64,000 nucleotides of DNA, from NCBI RefSeq assembly GCF_900128505.1, contig NZ_LT669941.1, positions 1,041,526 to 1,105,525 of the forward strand, in the 5' to 3' direction. This document shows, in pieces, positions 54,868 through 62,186 of this stretch; the first letter of the stretch is position 1; each line of letters begins with the position of its first letter. Below the pieces are notes generated by a model. It was given only the letters and a program-made list of their open reading frames with translations, was not told the DNA's origin and did not search any database. The DNA comes from Parabacteroides timonensis (GTDB lineage Bacteria; Bacteroidota; Bacteroidia; Bacteroidales; Tannerellaceae). The position numbers and the translations under genes were made by a program.

Positions 54868-54939
54868 AACATTATTTCTTTACTTATTTAGACGAGGTAA
54901 AGGTGATACATTTTCTACGAACTACAAAACCCGATCTAA

Positions 54940-55848
54940 TCAGAAACCATACTTAATCGCTACACTTGTATAAAAAGAAGGCGAAAAATGCGGATCATAG
55001 TCTCTGTCCATCGACCGGAACATGGCCTTCAAGCTCCGGTCATCGTAAAAGGCGGTCCGGTAAGCAGACAGGCCGATCGTTATGGGAACAGAAAGAGATT
55101 TTGTGATCGTCAGTTCCGGCTGTAATCCGGTTATTATGTACTGCTGTGTAAATATCTGATCCTTCCCCTCATGTTTGACAAAGGCAAGCATGCCACTCAT
55201 CGAACCGATCAGTTTCAGGCGAAACAATTTATGCAACTGGACGCCACCCGACAATTCCGCCCCATCCATCATTGAGACATTAACCATATAACGTCCTTCA
55301 ATCCGCCAGTCCACGAAAAGGGCCGGAAAGGCCATCGGGTAACCGAAGCTGGTGTTCAAAGCAAGCCCCATACCCACATCGAGATTATCCCTCAGATGCC
55401 AGATTGCCGCAGCCACTCCCACACCCATAACATTATTCCAACGGACATAAGCCAGGCTTCCGGTATCCATAAAGATCCCCGCTCCCACACTTGCCAATAA
55501 CGACCATTTCTTACTTAACGGACGGATATAAGATACTGCCAGCTGTGCATTGAAAATATGCGGCAAGTCTATATATCCCGACAAGTCCTTGTTATTCATC
55601 GAAGCATAGGAAGCGCTCAGGCCGACCATCCAGGCCGTCGGATGATTGTTTTCATCCATCTTCATCGATACGGGGACATTGACTCCTCCCTGTATCACTT
55701 TCATATCGCCTTTTCCGCCAACCTTTTTGTTATCGACATCCTTGAAACCGGAAGAACCGATATATTCAGCCTTCAGCCAAACCTGCGCGCCTGTTTCCTG
55801 AAATATAAAAACTCCCAGCAAAATCAACCATACCCATCCTGTTTTCAT
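54940..55848 (-). CDS. DUF6268-type outer-membrane beta-barrel protein
   Basis: 302 residues with a signal peptide (about 1-21, QETGAQ). The rest is amphipathic beta strands (LAVSYIRPLSKKWSLLASVG, SFYTSVAIKYGF) and ends with an aromatic Phe, typical for a barrel of 12 or so strands. The family label is from memory. It sits directly upstream, on the same strand, of the LytTR sensor pair and is divergent from the Hsp70-like gene; two dyads lie between. Confidence 0.75.
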   Translation of the reverse strand: MKTGWVWLILLGVFIFQETGAQVWLKAEYIGSSGFKDVDNKKVGGKGDMKVIQGGVNVPVSMKMDENNHPTAWMVGLSASYASMNNKDLSGYIDLPHIFNAQLAVSYIRPLSKKWSLLASVGAGIFMDTGSLAYVRWNNVMGVGVAAAIWHLRDNLDVGMGLALNTSFGYPMAFPALFVDWRIEGRYMVNVSMMDGAELSGGVQLHKLFRLKLIGSMSGMLAFVKHEGKDQIFTQQYIITGLQPELTITKSLSVPITIGLSAYRTAFYDDRSLKAMFRSMDRDYDPHFSPSFYTSVAIKYGF

Positions 55849-55879
55849 ATCATGCTTCTTTTTATTTTTGAACTTGATA

Positions 55880-55887
55880 CAAAACTA
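55880..55887 (-). promoter_or_regulatory. Putative -7 box of the DUF6268 gene
   Basis: TAGTTTTG on the minus strand, 32 bp upstream of the start at 55848. Divergent from the Hsp70-like gene promoter. Confidence 0.4.
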
Positions 55888-55912
55888 GGCAAACAGTCAA
55901 TAGCAGAACTTT

Positions 55913-55964
55913 TTAGTATACGAACCGATACTAATAATATACCAAACGAGTATTTTGGTATATT
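55913..55964. promoter_or_regulatory. Two dyads in the divergent promoter region
   Basis: Dyad A: TTAGTAT (55913-55919) and ATACTAA (55928-55934), 8-bp spacer. Dyad B: AATATACCAAA (55936-55946) and TTTGGTATATT (55954-55964), perfect 11-bp arms with a 7-bp spacer. They lie immediately upstream of the -7 box at 55970 and also upstream of the opposite promoter, as operators of a dimeric regulator would. Confidence 0.55.
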
Positions 55965-55969
55965 TTTTA

Positions 55970-55977
55970 TATCTTTG
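55970..55977 (+). promoter_or_regulatory. Putative -7 box of the Hsp70-like gene
   Basis: TATCTTTG, TAnnTTTG, 32 bp before the ATG at 56010. Dyad B ends 5 bp before the box, so a bound protein would cover the promoter. Confidence 0.5.
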
Positions 55978-56009
55978 CGCCCCATTTTTTCATTAAACAA
56001 AAGGCAAAG

Positions 56010-57251
56010 ATGAACATAAACGAGTTGACATGCGGTTTAGATTTCGGAACCTCCAATTCCATTATCTCCCTCACTGATAAAACGACACAAAAAGAAGTAT
56101 TCTCTTATAGCGCAAGCTCCATCCTTTATTTCCCGGATACAAACGAAATGACCTATTATGTGGGAAAGGAAGCCCACGACAAATATATAGAAGAGAATAT
56201 GACCGGGCGCCTGCTGAAATCGGTCAAGACACTACTTCGTCAGGATAAGTTCCTTTCTACCTGGATATTCGGCAAACGAATGACACCAGACCAGCTCGTC
56301 ACCTGCATCATCCGTCACTTGAAAGAGAAAGCGGAAGCTTTTACAGGCACGGAAATCACCGATGTGGTATTGGGAAGGCCTGCCATCTTTTCGGAAGATC
56401 CCAAACAAGAGAATCTGGCCGTCAACCGTCTGACACTTGCCGCCCGTAACGCAGGTTTTAGGAATATCAAGCTGCAACTGGAACCGATTGCCGCCGCTCT
56501 CTCCTACGAACAACGGCTCGACCATAACGAGAATGTCCTGGTAGCCGACCTCGGTGGTGGTACTTCCGATTTTACAATCATGAACCTGTCACCCGACAAA
56601 GTACGCAAAGAAGACCGGCAAGACGATATCATCGCCCACGGCGGGGTCTACATCGGTGGCGACCTGTTCGACTCGGAGATCATGTGGTATAAAGTAACTC
56701 CTCATCTGGGACGGGGCGTGAAATACCAGTCATACGATAAGGAGATTGAAGTACCCTCCATCCTTTACCGTGAACTGAAAAACTGGGAACGGACTTTTAT
56801 GCTGAAAGAAAGTAAACTACGCCGTTCGATGGATAACTATTACCACCTTTCGGGTAACAATCCAAAGATAGACAATGTAAGGGTATTGATTGATAACAAC
56901 TATGTTTTCTCGCTGTTCAAAGGAATCGAACAAGCCAAGATAAATTTGTCGAATGGGAAAAATACGACGATCGACTTTGAGAAAGAGACGATCAGTATTC
57001 ACGAACCTTTCACTCCTGACGAATTCGCCACAGTCATCGAACGGCATACGACAGCGATCGAACAATATATCTGCCAACTACTCGAAACTTCCAAATACAG
57101 TGCTTCGGATATCGACTCCGTCTTTATCACAGGCGGTAGCAGTCTTGTCATACCGGTAAGAGAAATACTTTACCGTATCTTCGAAAAAGATAAAATCCGT
57201 ACAGGCAATACATTCAATAGTGTGGCTTACGGATTGTCGTTAAGTTATTAG
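56010..57251 (+). CDS. Hsp70/actin-fold ATPase without substrate-binding domain (YegD-like)
   Basis: 413 residues that make up only the nucleotide-binding part: phosphate-1 motif CGLDFGTSNSIISL, connect motif VVLGRPAIFSED, phosphate-2 VADLGGGTSDFTIMNL and adenosine motif VFITGGSSLVIP. The C-terminal peptide-binding domain of DnaK is absent, as in YegD. The role is unknown. It has its own operator-like region and is followed by a palindrome-rich non-coding stretch. Confidence 0.88.
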   Translation: MNINELTCGLDFGTSNSIISLTDKTTQKEVFSYSASSILYFPDTNEMTYYVGKEAHDKYIEENMTGRLLKSVKTLLRQDKFLSTWIFGKRMTPDQLVTCIIRHLKEKAEAFTGTEITDVVLGRPAIFSEDPKQENLAVNRLTLAARNAGFRNIKLQLEPIAAALSYEQRLDHNENVLVADLGGGTSDFTIMNLSPDKVRKEDRQDDIIAHGGVYIGGDLFDSEIMWYKVTPHLGRGVKYQSYDKEIEVPSILYRELKNWERTFMLKESKLRRSMDNYYHLSGNNPKIDNVRVLIDNNYVFSLFKGIEQAKINLSNGKNTTIDFEKETISIHEPFTPDEFATVIERHTTAIEQYICQLLETSKYSASDIDSVFITGGSSLVIPVREILYRIFEKDKIRTGNTFNSVAYGLSLSY

Positions 57252-57620
57252 AAAAAGACTCATCTTTTTTATGAGGCGGAGCCTCATGCCGCAGGCTCTC
57301 TTTTGCCGTTTGCTTCAGCAAACGGATATCTAAAAGCTCCAGATTTGCCGGATCCTCTGTGGGTTTTAACCCCTTTCATATAGGAAAGAAGCCCTGTTAA
57401 TAAAGGGGCTTAAGCCCACAAAGGAAGAGGCTTTGCCTCCTGTCTTTTATATCCGTCGGTTAAAAACCGACGGCAAAAGAGAGCCTCGGCACAAGGCGTT
57501 GCCTTGTAAAGAAAGATAGCTCATATCTGTCAATAATTGAAACGTATCACCGATTACTACCGTAATGGCTTGTTGACCGAAAAATACTGGGAACGATTGA
57601 TATTACATCTTTGGGTGAGA
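57252..57620. other. Non-coding stretch between the Hsp70-like gene and the inverton
   Basis: It contains the composite palindromic element (57271-57506) and a short open remnant at 57537-57650 that ends inside the left inverted repeat. I see no gene. Confidence 0.6.
57271..57506. repeat. Composite element of nested hairpins
   Basis: An outer inverted repeat (57288-57309, and 57470-57490, 21 of 22 bp, one-base indel) encloses several hairpins: CCGTTTGC-TTCA-GCAAACGG (57306-57325), a compound stem TGTGGG.../...CCCACA (about 57358-57420), GAGGC-TTT-GCCTC (57427-57439) and CCGTCGGTT-AAA-AACCGACGG (57453-57473). Outside are ATGAGGC-GGA-GCCTCAT (57271-57287) and CAAGGC-GTT-GCCTTG (57492-57506). 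It looks like a REP- or MITE-like non-coding element without a gene. Confidence 0.7.
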
Positions 57621-57650
57621 AATGACATAGTCCATCAAGAACTATGTTAG
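57537..57650 (+). pseudogene. Short open remnant ending in the left inverted repeat
   Basis: A 37-codon open stretch with good codon character (ITDYYRNGLLTEKYWERL...) opens with a TTG right after an in-frame stop and ends at a TAG inside the left inverted repeat. It has no ATG and no recognised family. It may be the tail of a gene cut by the rearrangements here; it could also be chance. Confidence 0.25.
57620..57648. repeat. Left inverted repeat of the invertible segment
   Basis: 29 bp, AAATGACATAGTCCATCAAG and on to 57648. It matches the complement of 57902-57930 at 26 of 29 positions, including a 15-bp perfect core (57628-57642). The repeat itself has the arms ACATAG and CTATGT around an 11-bp spacer, the layout of a tyrosine-recombinase site. 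Confidence 0.8.
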
Positions 57651-57901
57651 TAACAGGTGGCAAAGGTAACATTTATAATCAAATACAAAAAGCATAACGC
57701 TTAAAAATCACAGTGACCAGTAAAAAAGTCAGAAGATATTGTCTGATTTCCTCAATCATTTTATACTCTTTGGGTACCATTAGGAATACACTTGACTAAT
57801 GCAAACTTTCCTGGTTTTCACCTGGTTTACTGATTTATCATGAATTTCCTCCATAATCAAAGGTATGCTTTTAGCTGTACGCTTTAATTTATGGCATATC
57901 A
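57649..57901. mobile_element. Candidate invertible promoter segment (inverton), OFF orientation
   Basis: 253 bp between the inverted repeats, with no gene. It contains a promoter near its left end that points left, away from the fimbrial operon at 57936, and no matching TAnnTTTG box facing right near its right end. Inversion would put that promoter about 13 bp inside the right repeat, facing the operon. The recombinase is not in this window. Confidence 0.65.
57661..57668 (-). promoter_or_regulatory. Promoter inside the invertible segment
   Basis: TACCTTTG on the minus strand is a perfect -7 box. TTTG at -33 (in GCTTTTTG) stands 17 bp upstream, within the range for this phylum. It is the best promoter in the interval and now faces away from the operon. 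Confidence 0.65.
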
Positions 57902-57930
57902 AACATTGTTCTTGATGGACTAAATCATTT
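57902..57930. repeat. Right inverted repeat of the invertible segment
   Basis: Complement of the left repeat (26 of 29 positions), with the core GTTCTTGATGGACTA at 57908-57922. It ends 5 bp before the start codon at 57936. Confidence 0.8.
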
Positions 57931-57935
57931 TAGTT

Positions 57936-59234
57936 ATGAAAATAAAACAGCTAATTCACAGGACAATACATTTGATGTCACCTCGCTCTAATGCCGGAAA
58001 TGAGGCAAAATCACAGACTTTTATACCTTATAAATTTACCCGTATGGCACTGACTTTCATCTGTCTGTTGCTGACCTCTTCTATGGCTTCGCTATGTGCA
58101 CAGGGAATACTCGATACAAATATACAGATACGTAAAAATGACCCGACAGTGACGGTTACCGTTACGAATAACAAGGGGAATGCCAATCCCCAAGCCGGAG
58201 ATGAGGTAACCGTAACCCTAGCCAACCTCCCGAAAACGAAGAAAGCGACCGTAAAAGCCGGTGAAAGTTTTGGCGATACTAAGCTTGACAGTTGGGATAT
58301 CTCAACGAACGGCGGCAACTCTTTTACCTTCACAATGCCCGCTTACAAACTCTTTATCGATATAGATGTTCAATATATCACAGCGCCCGATACTTATACC
58401 TTGACGGTCGAAACGGAAGGACTCTCTTCCGCGAAGGTCGCCGTTACCGTAACAGCAACGAATATGACCGGTGCAAATTCTCCTTATCAGGTGAAACCCG
58501 GCACGGAGGTCACCGCCTCGCTGCCGGCTTCCCTGCCCTCGCACGTCAGCCTGCTGGGGATTGAAGGGAGTGCCACCGACGGCTCCTGGTTTCTGAACCC
58601 TGTTATCCCCGAAGGAGGTTCCTGTCCCGATCAGGTCACTTTCAATATGCCGGAGACCGATGTGATACTGCGTTTTATGTTTAAAGATGATACACCGCCG
58701 GGACCGGGTCCTACACCTGACCCTGACCCCGATCCCGCCCCCAAACCCGATCCCGTTTATCATAAGGTGACAATCCCGCCCGTAGAAGGTGCCGCTACCG
58801 ATCCGGCAGCAGGAAGCCACCGGGTAGAGGCAGGGGAAGATTTCAGCTTCTACCTTACCCTCGATAAGGATTACGACCGATCCACCCCTGTGGTGACGAC
58901 CGACCGGGGCGACGAACTGACACCCCGCACGAGCGACGGCGCTTACGTCGTCCGGACGGTGCGGCAGAATATTGCAATCCGCATCGACGGTATCCGGCGC
59001 AACACGGCGGTAAGCAACGAAAAGATCGAAACGCCCACCGCCGGTTTCAGCCTGAGCAGTTCGGGGAGCACCCTCCACATTTACAGCGACCTGCCCGGCG
59101 TGGCACGCATCTACACCTTCGGCGGTTCGCTGATCCGTACCGTCGATGTGGCGGCAGGCATGCAGTCGGTGCAGCTTCCCCGGGGCGTTTATATCGTGCA
59201 GATGGGAGAAAAAAGCCTGAAAATCGTTTTGTAA
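57936..59234 (+). CDS. Exported surface protein with InlB-like repeats and a sorting-like C-terminus
   Basis: 432 residues; the first ATG (57936) is 5 bp after the right inverted repeat. A long leader precedes the signal helix MALTFICLLLTSSMASLCAQ, so the true start may be M37 at 58044. The mature part has two or three divergent repeats ending FTMPAYKLFIDIDV and FNMPETDVILRFMF, typical of the InlB-B-like 'Flg_new' type, then a Pro/Asp-rich linker (PGPTPDPDPDPAPKPDP) and a third unit. The last ~40 residues (IYTFGGSLIRTVDVAAGM ... PRGVYIVQMGEKSLKIVL) resemble a T9SS-type sorting domain. First gene of the fimbria-like operon. Confidence 0.75.
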   Translation: MKIKQLIHRTIHLMSPRSNAGNEAKSQTFIPYKFTRMALTFICLLLTSSMASLCAQGILDTNIQIRKNDPTVTVTVTNNKGNANPQAGDEVTVTLANLPKTKKATVKAGESFGDTKLDSWDISTNGGNSFTFTMPAYKLFIDIDVQYITAPDTYTLTVETEGLSSAKVAVTVTATNMTGANSPYQVKPGTEVTASLPASLPSHVSLLGIEGSATDGSWFLNPVIPEGGSCPDQVTFNMPETDVILRFMFKDDTPPGPGPTPDPDPDPAPKPDPVYHKVTIPPVEGAATDPAAGSHRVEAGEDFSFYLTLDKDYDRSTPVVTTDRGDELTPRTSDGAYVVRTVRQNIAIRIDGIRRNTAVSNEKIETPTAGFSLSSSGSTLHIYSDLPGVARIYTFGGSLIRTVDVAAGMQSVQLPRGVYIVQMGEKSLKIVL

Positions 59235-59259
59235 ACAATACCTATATATAATGTATCCT

Positions 59260-60033
59260 ATGAAGAAGACTTTATACCTGGCAGCCTTGTCCGCCCTGTT
59301 GCTTTCGGCGGCGGGTTGCAGCGAAAACGACCTTCCGGAAAGTGATTCAGCCGAAGTGGTTTTATCGACCCGTACGGGAAACGAAACGACGGATTTCCGT
59401 CTGTTGGTGTTCGACGATAGCGAGGGAAAATGCCTGCTCAACCAATCTTTCGGCTCGGGCAACAAGAGCGTAAAGCTGGCAAACGGCACCTACCGCTTCG
59501 TCACCCTTATCGGTATCGAGGGGTTTGACCTGCCTGCCGGCGGGACGACCGACGGTATCAGCCTGTCGACACCGATTGCCCTGAAAACAGGAAGCAAATG
59601 TTCTCCCGTACAGGTCTGCACTCCGCAAACGGTCAGCATATCGGGCACCTCCGTCTACACCGCCGACCTGAAGCCCGCCACCTGCCTGCTGAAACCGGAA
59701 CTGAAAAATGCACCGGAAGGCGTTACTTTGGCGCTGACCAATATGTACAACGGTGTCTCCCTAACGGGAAAGTATGCCGATAATGAAGCCCTTTGTTCAT
59801 CCTATTCGCTCGGTAGCGGAGAAAACATCTGCCTGCCGACGAAAGGAAATGCAGTGTTGCAATATACCTCCGAAACCGGCGAATCTGTTTCGGGTACGCT
59901 CAACCTGGGCATGCCGCTCGAAGCAGGCTACACCTATTCGTTTACCCTGCAATGGCACTACGGCAGCCTGAGCCTAACTTCCGAAATCAAGAAATGGGAA
60001 GAAATTAAAACTGTTACCGGCGACGCAGAGTAA
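59260..60033 (+). CDS. Mfa2/FimB-like fimbrial lipoprotein
   Basis: 257 residues from the ATG at 59260 (an upstream in-frame ATG at 59251 adds three residues). Lipoprotein signal LLSAAGCSENDLPES. The N-terminal part TDFRLLVFDDSEGKCLLNQSF followed by KLANGTYRFVTLIG is like the FimB/Mfa2 fold, with a strand-rich remainder. It would sit on the outer membrane and anchor or cap a fimbria. It follows the repeat protein after 25 bp and has the GC-rich codon use of the operon. Confidence 0.7.
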   Translation: MKKTLYLAALSALLLSAAGCSENDLPESDSAEVVLSTRTGNETTDFRLLVFDDSEGKCLLNQSFGSGNKSVKLANGTYRFVTLIGIEGFDLPAGGTTDGISLSTPIALKTGSKCSPVQVCTPQTVSISGTSVYTADLKPATCLLKPELKNAPEGVTLALTNMYNGVSLTGKYADNEALCSSYSLGSGENICLPTKGNAVLQYTSETGESVSGTLNLGMPLEAGYTYSFTLQWHYGSLSLTSEIKKWEEIKTVTGDAE

Positions 60034-60038
60034 CCTTT

Positions 60039-60054
60039 CCCCTCTCGAGAGGGG
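60039..60054. other. Palindrome in the operon gap
   Basis: Perfect 16-bp palindrome CCCCTCTCGAGAGGGG, five bases after the stop codon of the upstream gene, followed by GCAGGGGGTGTGT. Confidence 0.7.
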
Positions 60055-60123
60055 GCAGGGGGTGTGTCACAGTCAACAAAAGTATAAACAATCAACATCT
60101 ATCTAACTAAAAAACAACCAACC

Positions 60124-60966
60124 ATGGCAAAAGATCCGACCCAGAAGGCGAAGCTCACGCTGAAAGCCATCGACCTGGCACTTACCCAGGACGTTACCGA
60201 CGACTGTTACCTGCAACCCAAGTTGCAGAAGTGTCTAAACATACACGACCTCGCCAGCGAAGTCGCCGCCCTCAGCACCCGCCAGGAGGACGTGGACGAA
60301 ATAGCCCGCACAGGCAATCTACTCCTGCGTCGCATGATGTGGTATATCTCTTCGGGGTATAGCGTCAGCACCCTGTTGGGCTATTTCCGCCCCACCTCGC
60401 AGGGTGTCTTTCTCGAAAGCGAACTCACATCGGCTCCCGACCGCAAACGCCTGAAGCTCGGTGTCGCCTACTCCATGAGCCAGGAAATGCGCCAGGCACT
60501 GGAAGAAGCCGAGATCGACGTCGAGATACAGAAGTCGGTCAGCGGCCCGCAATTATTCACCGTAGTCAGTGCACAGGATGCACAGAACCCGGCAGCCGCC
60601 GCCCGTGGCGAAGGCACGCCTGTCAGTGCAGGACAAACCTGTATCATCAAGGGAAAGAACATCAAGGTGGGCGGCACAGGAGCCCAGATCGGCGTCACCA
60701 TCAAGCGCACCGACGGCGACTCTGCCGAAACGATCTTCTTCCCAGCCTCTAAACTCTATCCGAACACTGCCACGCAGGTCGGCTTCGTATTGCCTGCCAC
60801 AGCCGTCGACGGTTCCGTGTGGAGCGTAACGCTTTGCACACAGCTCGGCAGCAACGGGGCGGCACTACTTAAAGAACCCCGCACAGCGATGATGTCGGGC
60901 AACTTCGTCGTAGGCGATGTATCCGATACGCCCGGCGGCGATGACGACAGACCCGTAATAGAGTAA
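60124..60966 (+). CDS. HU-fold / DUF4469 protein without signal peptide
   Basis: 280 residues, no signal peptide. Residues 1-125 resemble the HU-like domain often found in Bacteroidota with DUF4469 (MAKDPTQKAKLTLKAID; a middle helix LRRMMWYISSGYSVSTLLGYFRP). The C-terminal ~120 residues fit the DUF4469 Ig-like fold (ISAGQTCIIKGKNIKVGG-like, here GQTCIIKGKNIKVGG). It is probably cytoplasmic and may bind DNA, which is unexpected between fimbrial genes. The family labels are from pattern recognition. Confidence 0.7.
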   Translation: MAKDPTQKAKLTLKAIDLALTQDVTDDCYLQPKLQKCLNIHDLASEVAALSTRQEDVDEIARTGNLLLRRMMWYISSGYSVSTLLGYFRPTSQGVFLESELTSAPDRKRLKLGVAYSMSQEMRQALEEAEIDVEIQKSVSGPQLFTVVSAQDAQNPAAAARGEGTPVSAGQTCIIKGKNIKVGGTGAQIGVTIKRTDGDSAETIFFPASKLYPNTATQVGFVLPATAVDGSVWSVTLCTQLGSNGAALLKEPRTAMMSGNFVVGDVSDTPGGDDDRPVIE

Positions 60967-60973
60967 CCGGAAA

Positions 60974-61065
60974 ATCGCGCAAAGTCCGTGATACCCATCG
61001 CGGACCTTGCGTGATAGTAATCGCGGACTTCGCGCGATAGCCATCGCGGACCTTCCGCGATAAAA
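60974..61065. repeat. Array of four palindromic units, 23-bp period
   Basis: 19-bp words begin at 60974, 60997, 61020 and 61043, exactly 23 bp apart: ATCGCGCAAAGTCCGTGAT, ATCGCGGACCTTGCGTGAT, ATCGCGGACTTCGCGCGAT and ATCGCGGACCTTCCGCGAT. The first is in the opposite orientation. Each is a dyad ATCGCG...CGCGAT. It runs almost to the start of the next fimbrillin gene. Same design as the 22-bp arrays elsewhere. Confidence 0.85.
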
Positions 61066-61100
61066 AGAAAAGAATGACAACCCCAAAAAGAGATAGAAAA

Positions 61101-62117
61101 ATGGACAGATTATCAGCATTCAGCAACAGGATGACGGTAGCGTTATGTTGCCTCTTCGCCTTTGCCGGCTGCACGGACGACACGACGACGGACGGCAACC
61201 GCCTGCCCGACGGCAAATACCCGATGACCTTCACCGCCGCCGTAGACGGACTGACCGTCACCCGCGCCGCGAATACTGCCGACGGAGTATGGACAACGGG
61301 TGACAAGATAGCCGTACAGGTCAGTAATGCCGCATCCGATAAAAAAATAAAGGAATATACTCCGTCGGATATTAATAACAACAGTGCCACCCTGACCTCC
61401 GACGACCCGTTCTACTGGCAGACCACCGCCGAAACGAAGACCGTCAGCGCCTGGTATTGCGGCGACGGTTCCATCGCTGCCGGAGAGTCGAATGCCGGTG
61501 CCGTGCCCGCATCATGGGAGGTACAAGCCGACCAAGCCCAAAACGACGGTTACCCAAAGAGCGACTTCCTCTATGCCGCCAAAAAAGACATCTCGTTCAG
61601 CGACGCGGATAAATCCCTACCCTTCGCCCACCAGACCGCACGAGTGGTAATAAACATCAAAAAAGCGGAAGTGGCAACGGATGCCAATGTTATCTCAAAA
61701 GTCATTATCGGCTACGACAACAACCTCGCCCTTTCGGGCGCATACACCGTACCCACACAGGGAAGCGGTACCACCGGCACATGGAACATAAGCAGTGGCA
61801 ACAAAGGCACCATCACCCCGAAAATGACTACCACTCCCTCCGGCAATAGCGATATCCTGATAACCTATGCCGCCCTCGTCATTCCGCAGGATATGAAAGA
61901 CAAGAAATTCATCGCCGTCACCCTGACGGACGGCAATACCTATTATTATACCCCCACGAGCACCGAAGCCGACCTCGAAAGCGGCAACCAATATACCTAC
62001 GACATCACCGTGAAGTATGGCTATCTGGATGTGGTGACAGCAAAGGCGAACGGTGCATGGGGCGACGGAACAACCGAAAATGTGACCAGCACAACCAAAA
62101 GTTCTCGCATTAAATGA
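61101..62117 (+). CDS. Fimbrillin-family lipoprotein
   Basis: 338 residues from the ATG at 61101, which directly precedes the signal peptide; an earlier in-frame ATG at 61074 adds nine residues. Lipobox AFAGCTDD. The N-terminal part MTFTAAVDGLTVTRAANTADGVWTTGDKIAV is typical of Mfa/FimA-like fimbrillins (the TR-A-x... and W-x-x-GDKI pattern), and AWYCGDGSI and LPFAHQTARVVI continue it. The C-terminus ends YLDVVTAKANGAWGDGTTE. Probably a shaft or stalk subunit, exported as lipoprotein. Confidence 0.85.
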   Translation: MDRLSAFSNRMTVALCCLFAFAGCTDDTTTDGNRLPDGKYPMTFTAAVDGLTVTRAANTADGVWTTGDKIAVQVSNAASDKKIKEYTPSDINNNSATLTSDDPFYWQTTAETKTVSAWYCGDGSIAAGESNAGAVPASWEVQADQAQNDGYPKSDFLYAAKKDISFSDADKSLPFAHQTARVVINIKKAEVATDANVISKVIIGYDNNLALSGAYTVPTQGSGTTGTWNISSGNKGTITPKMTTTPSGNSDILITYAALVIPQDMKDKKFIAVTLTDGNTYYYTPTSTEADLESGNQYTYDITVKYGYLDVVTAKANGAWGDGTTENVTSTTKSSRIK

Positions 62118-62146
62118 AGGTAATTGAATTATTAATCTATTAAAAT

Positions 62147-62164
62147 CCAATCCCCGCTTGCGGG
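62147..62164. other. Short hairpin before the tip gene
   Basis: CCAATCCCCGC-TT-GCGGG; the first 11 bases recur at 63895-63905 after the tip gene, so the two sites frame that gene. Confidence 0.6.
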
Positions 62165-62186
62165 TTGAAAAATAAAAATAATAACA

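Noticed and set aside
57649..57901. MITE or transposon, with the inverted repeats as ends
   Set aside because: No direct target repeat was found outside the ends, and a promoter with correct geometry lies within; an inverton fits better.
58302..59489. 395-codon open frame on the minus strand over the first fimbria genes
   Set aside because: It is a shadow of the real plus-strand genes: GC-rich codons make long antisense frames. It has no recognisable domain or start context.
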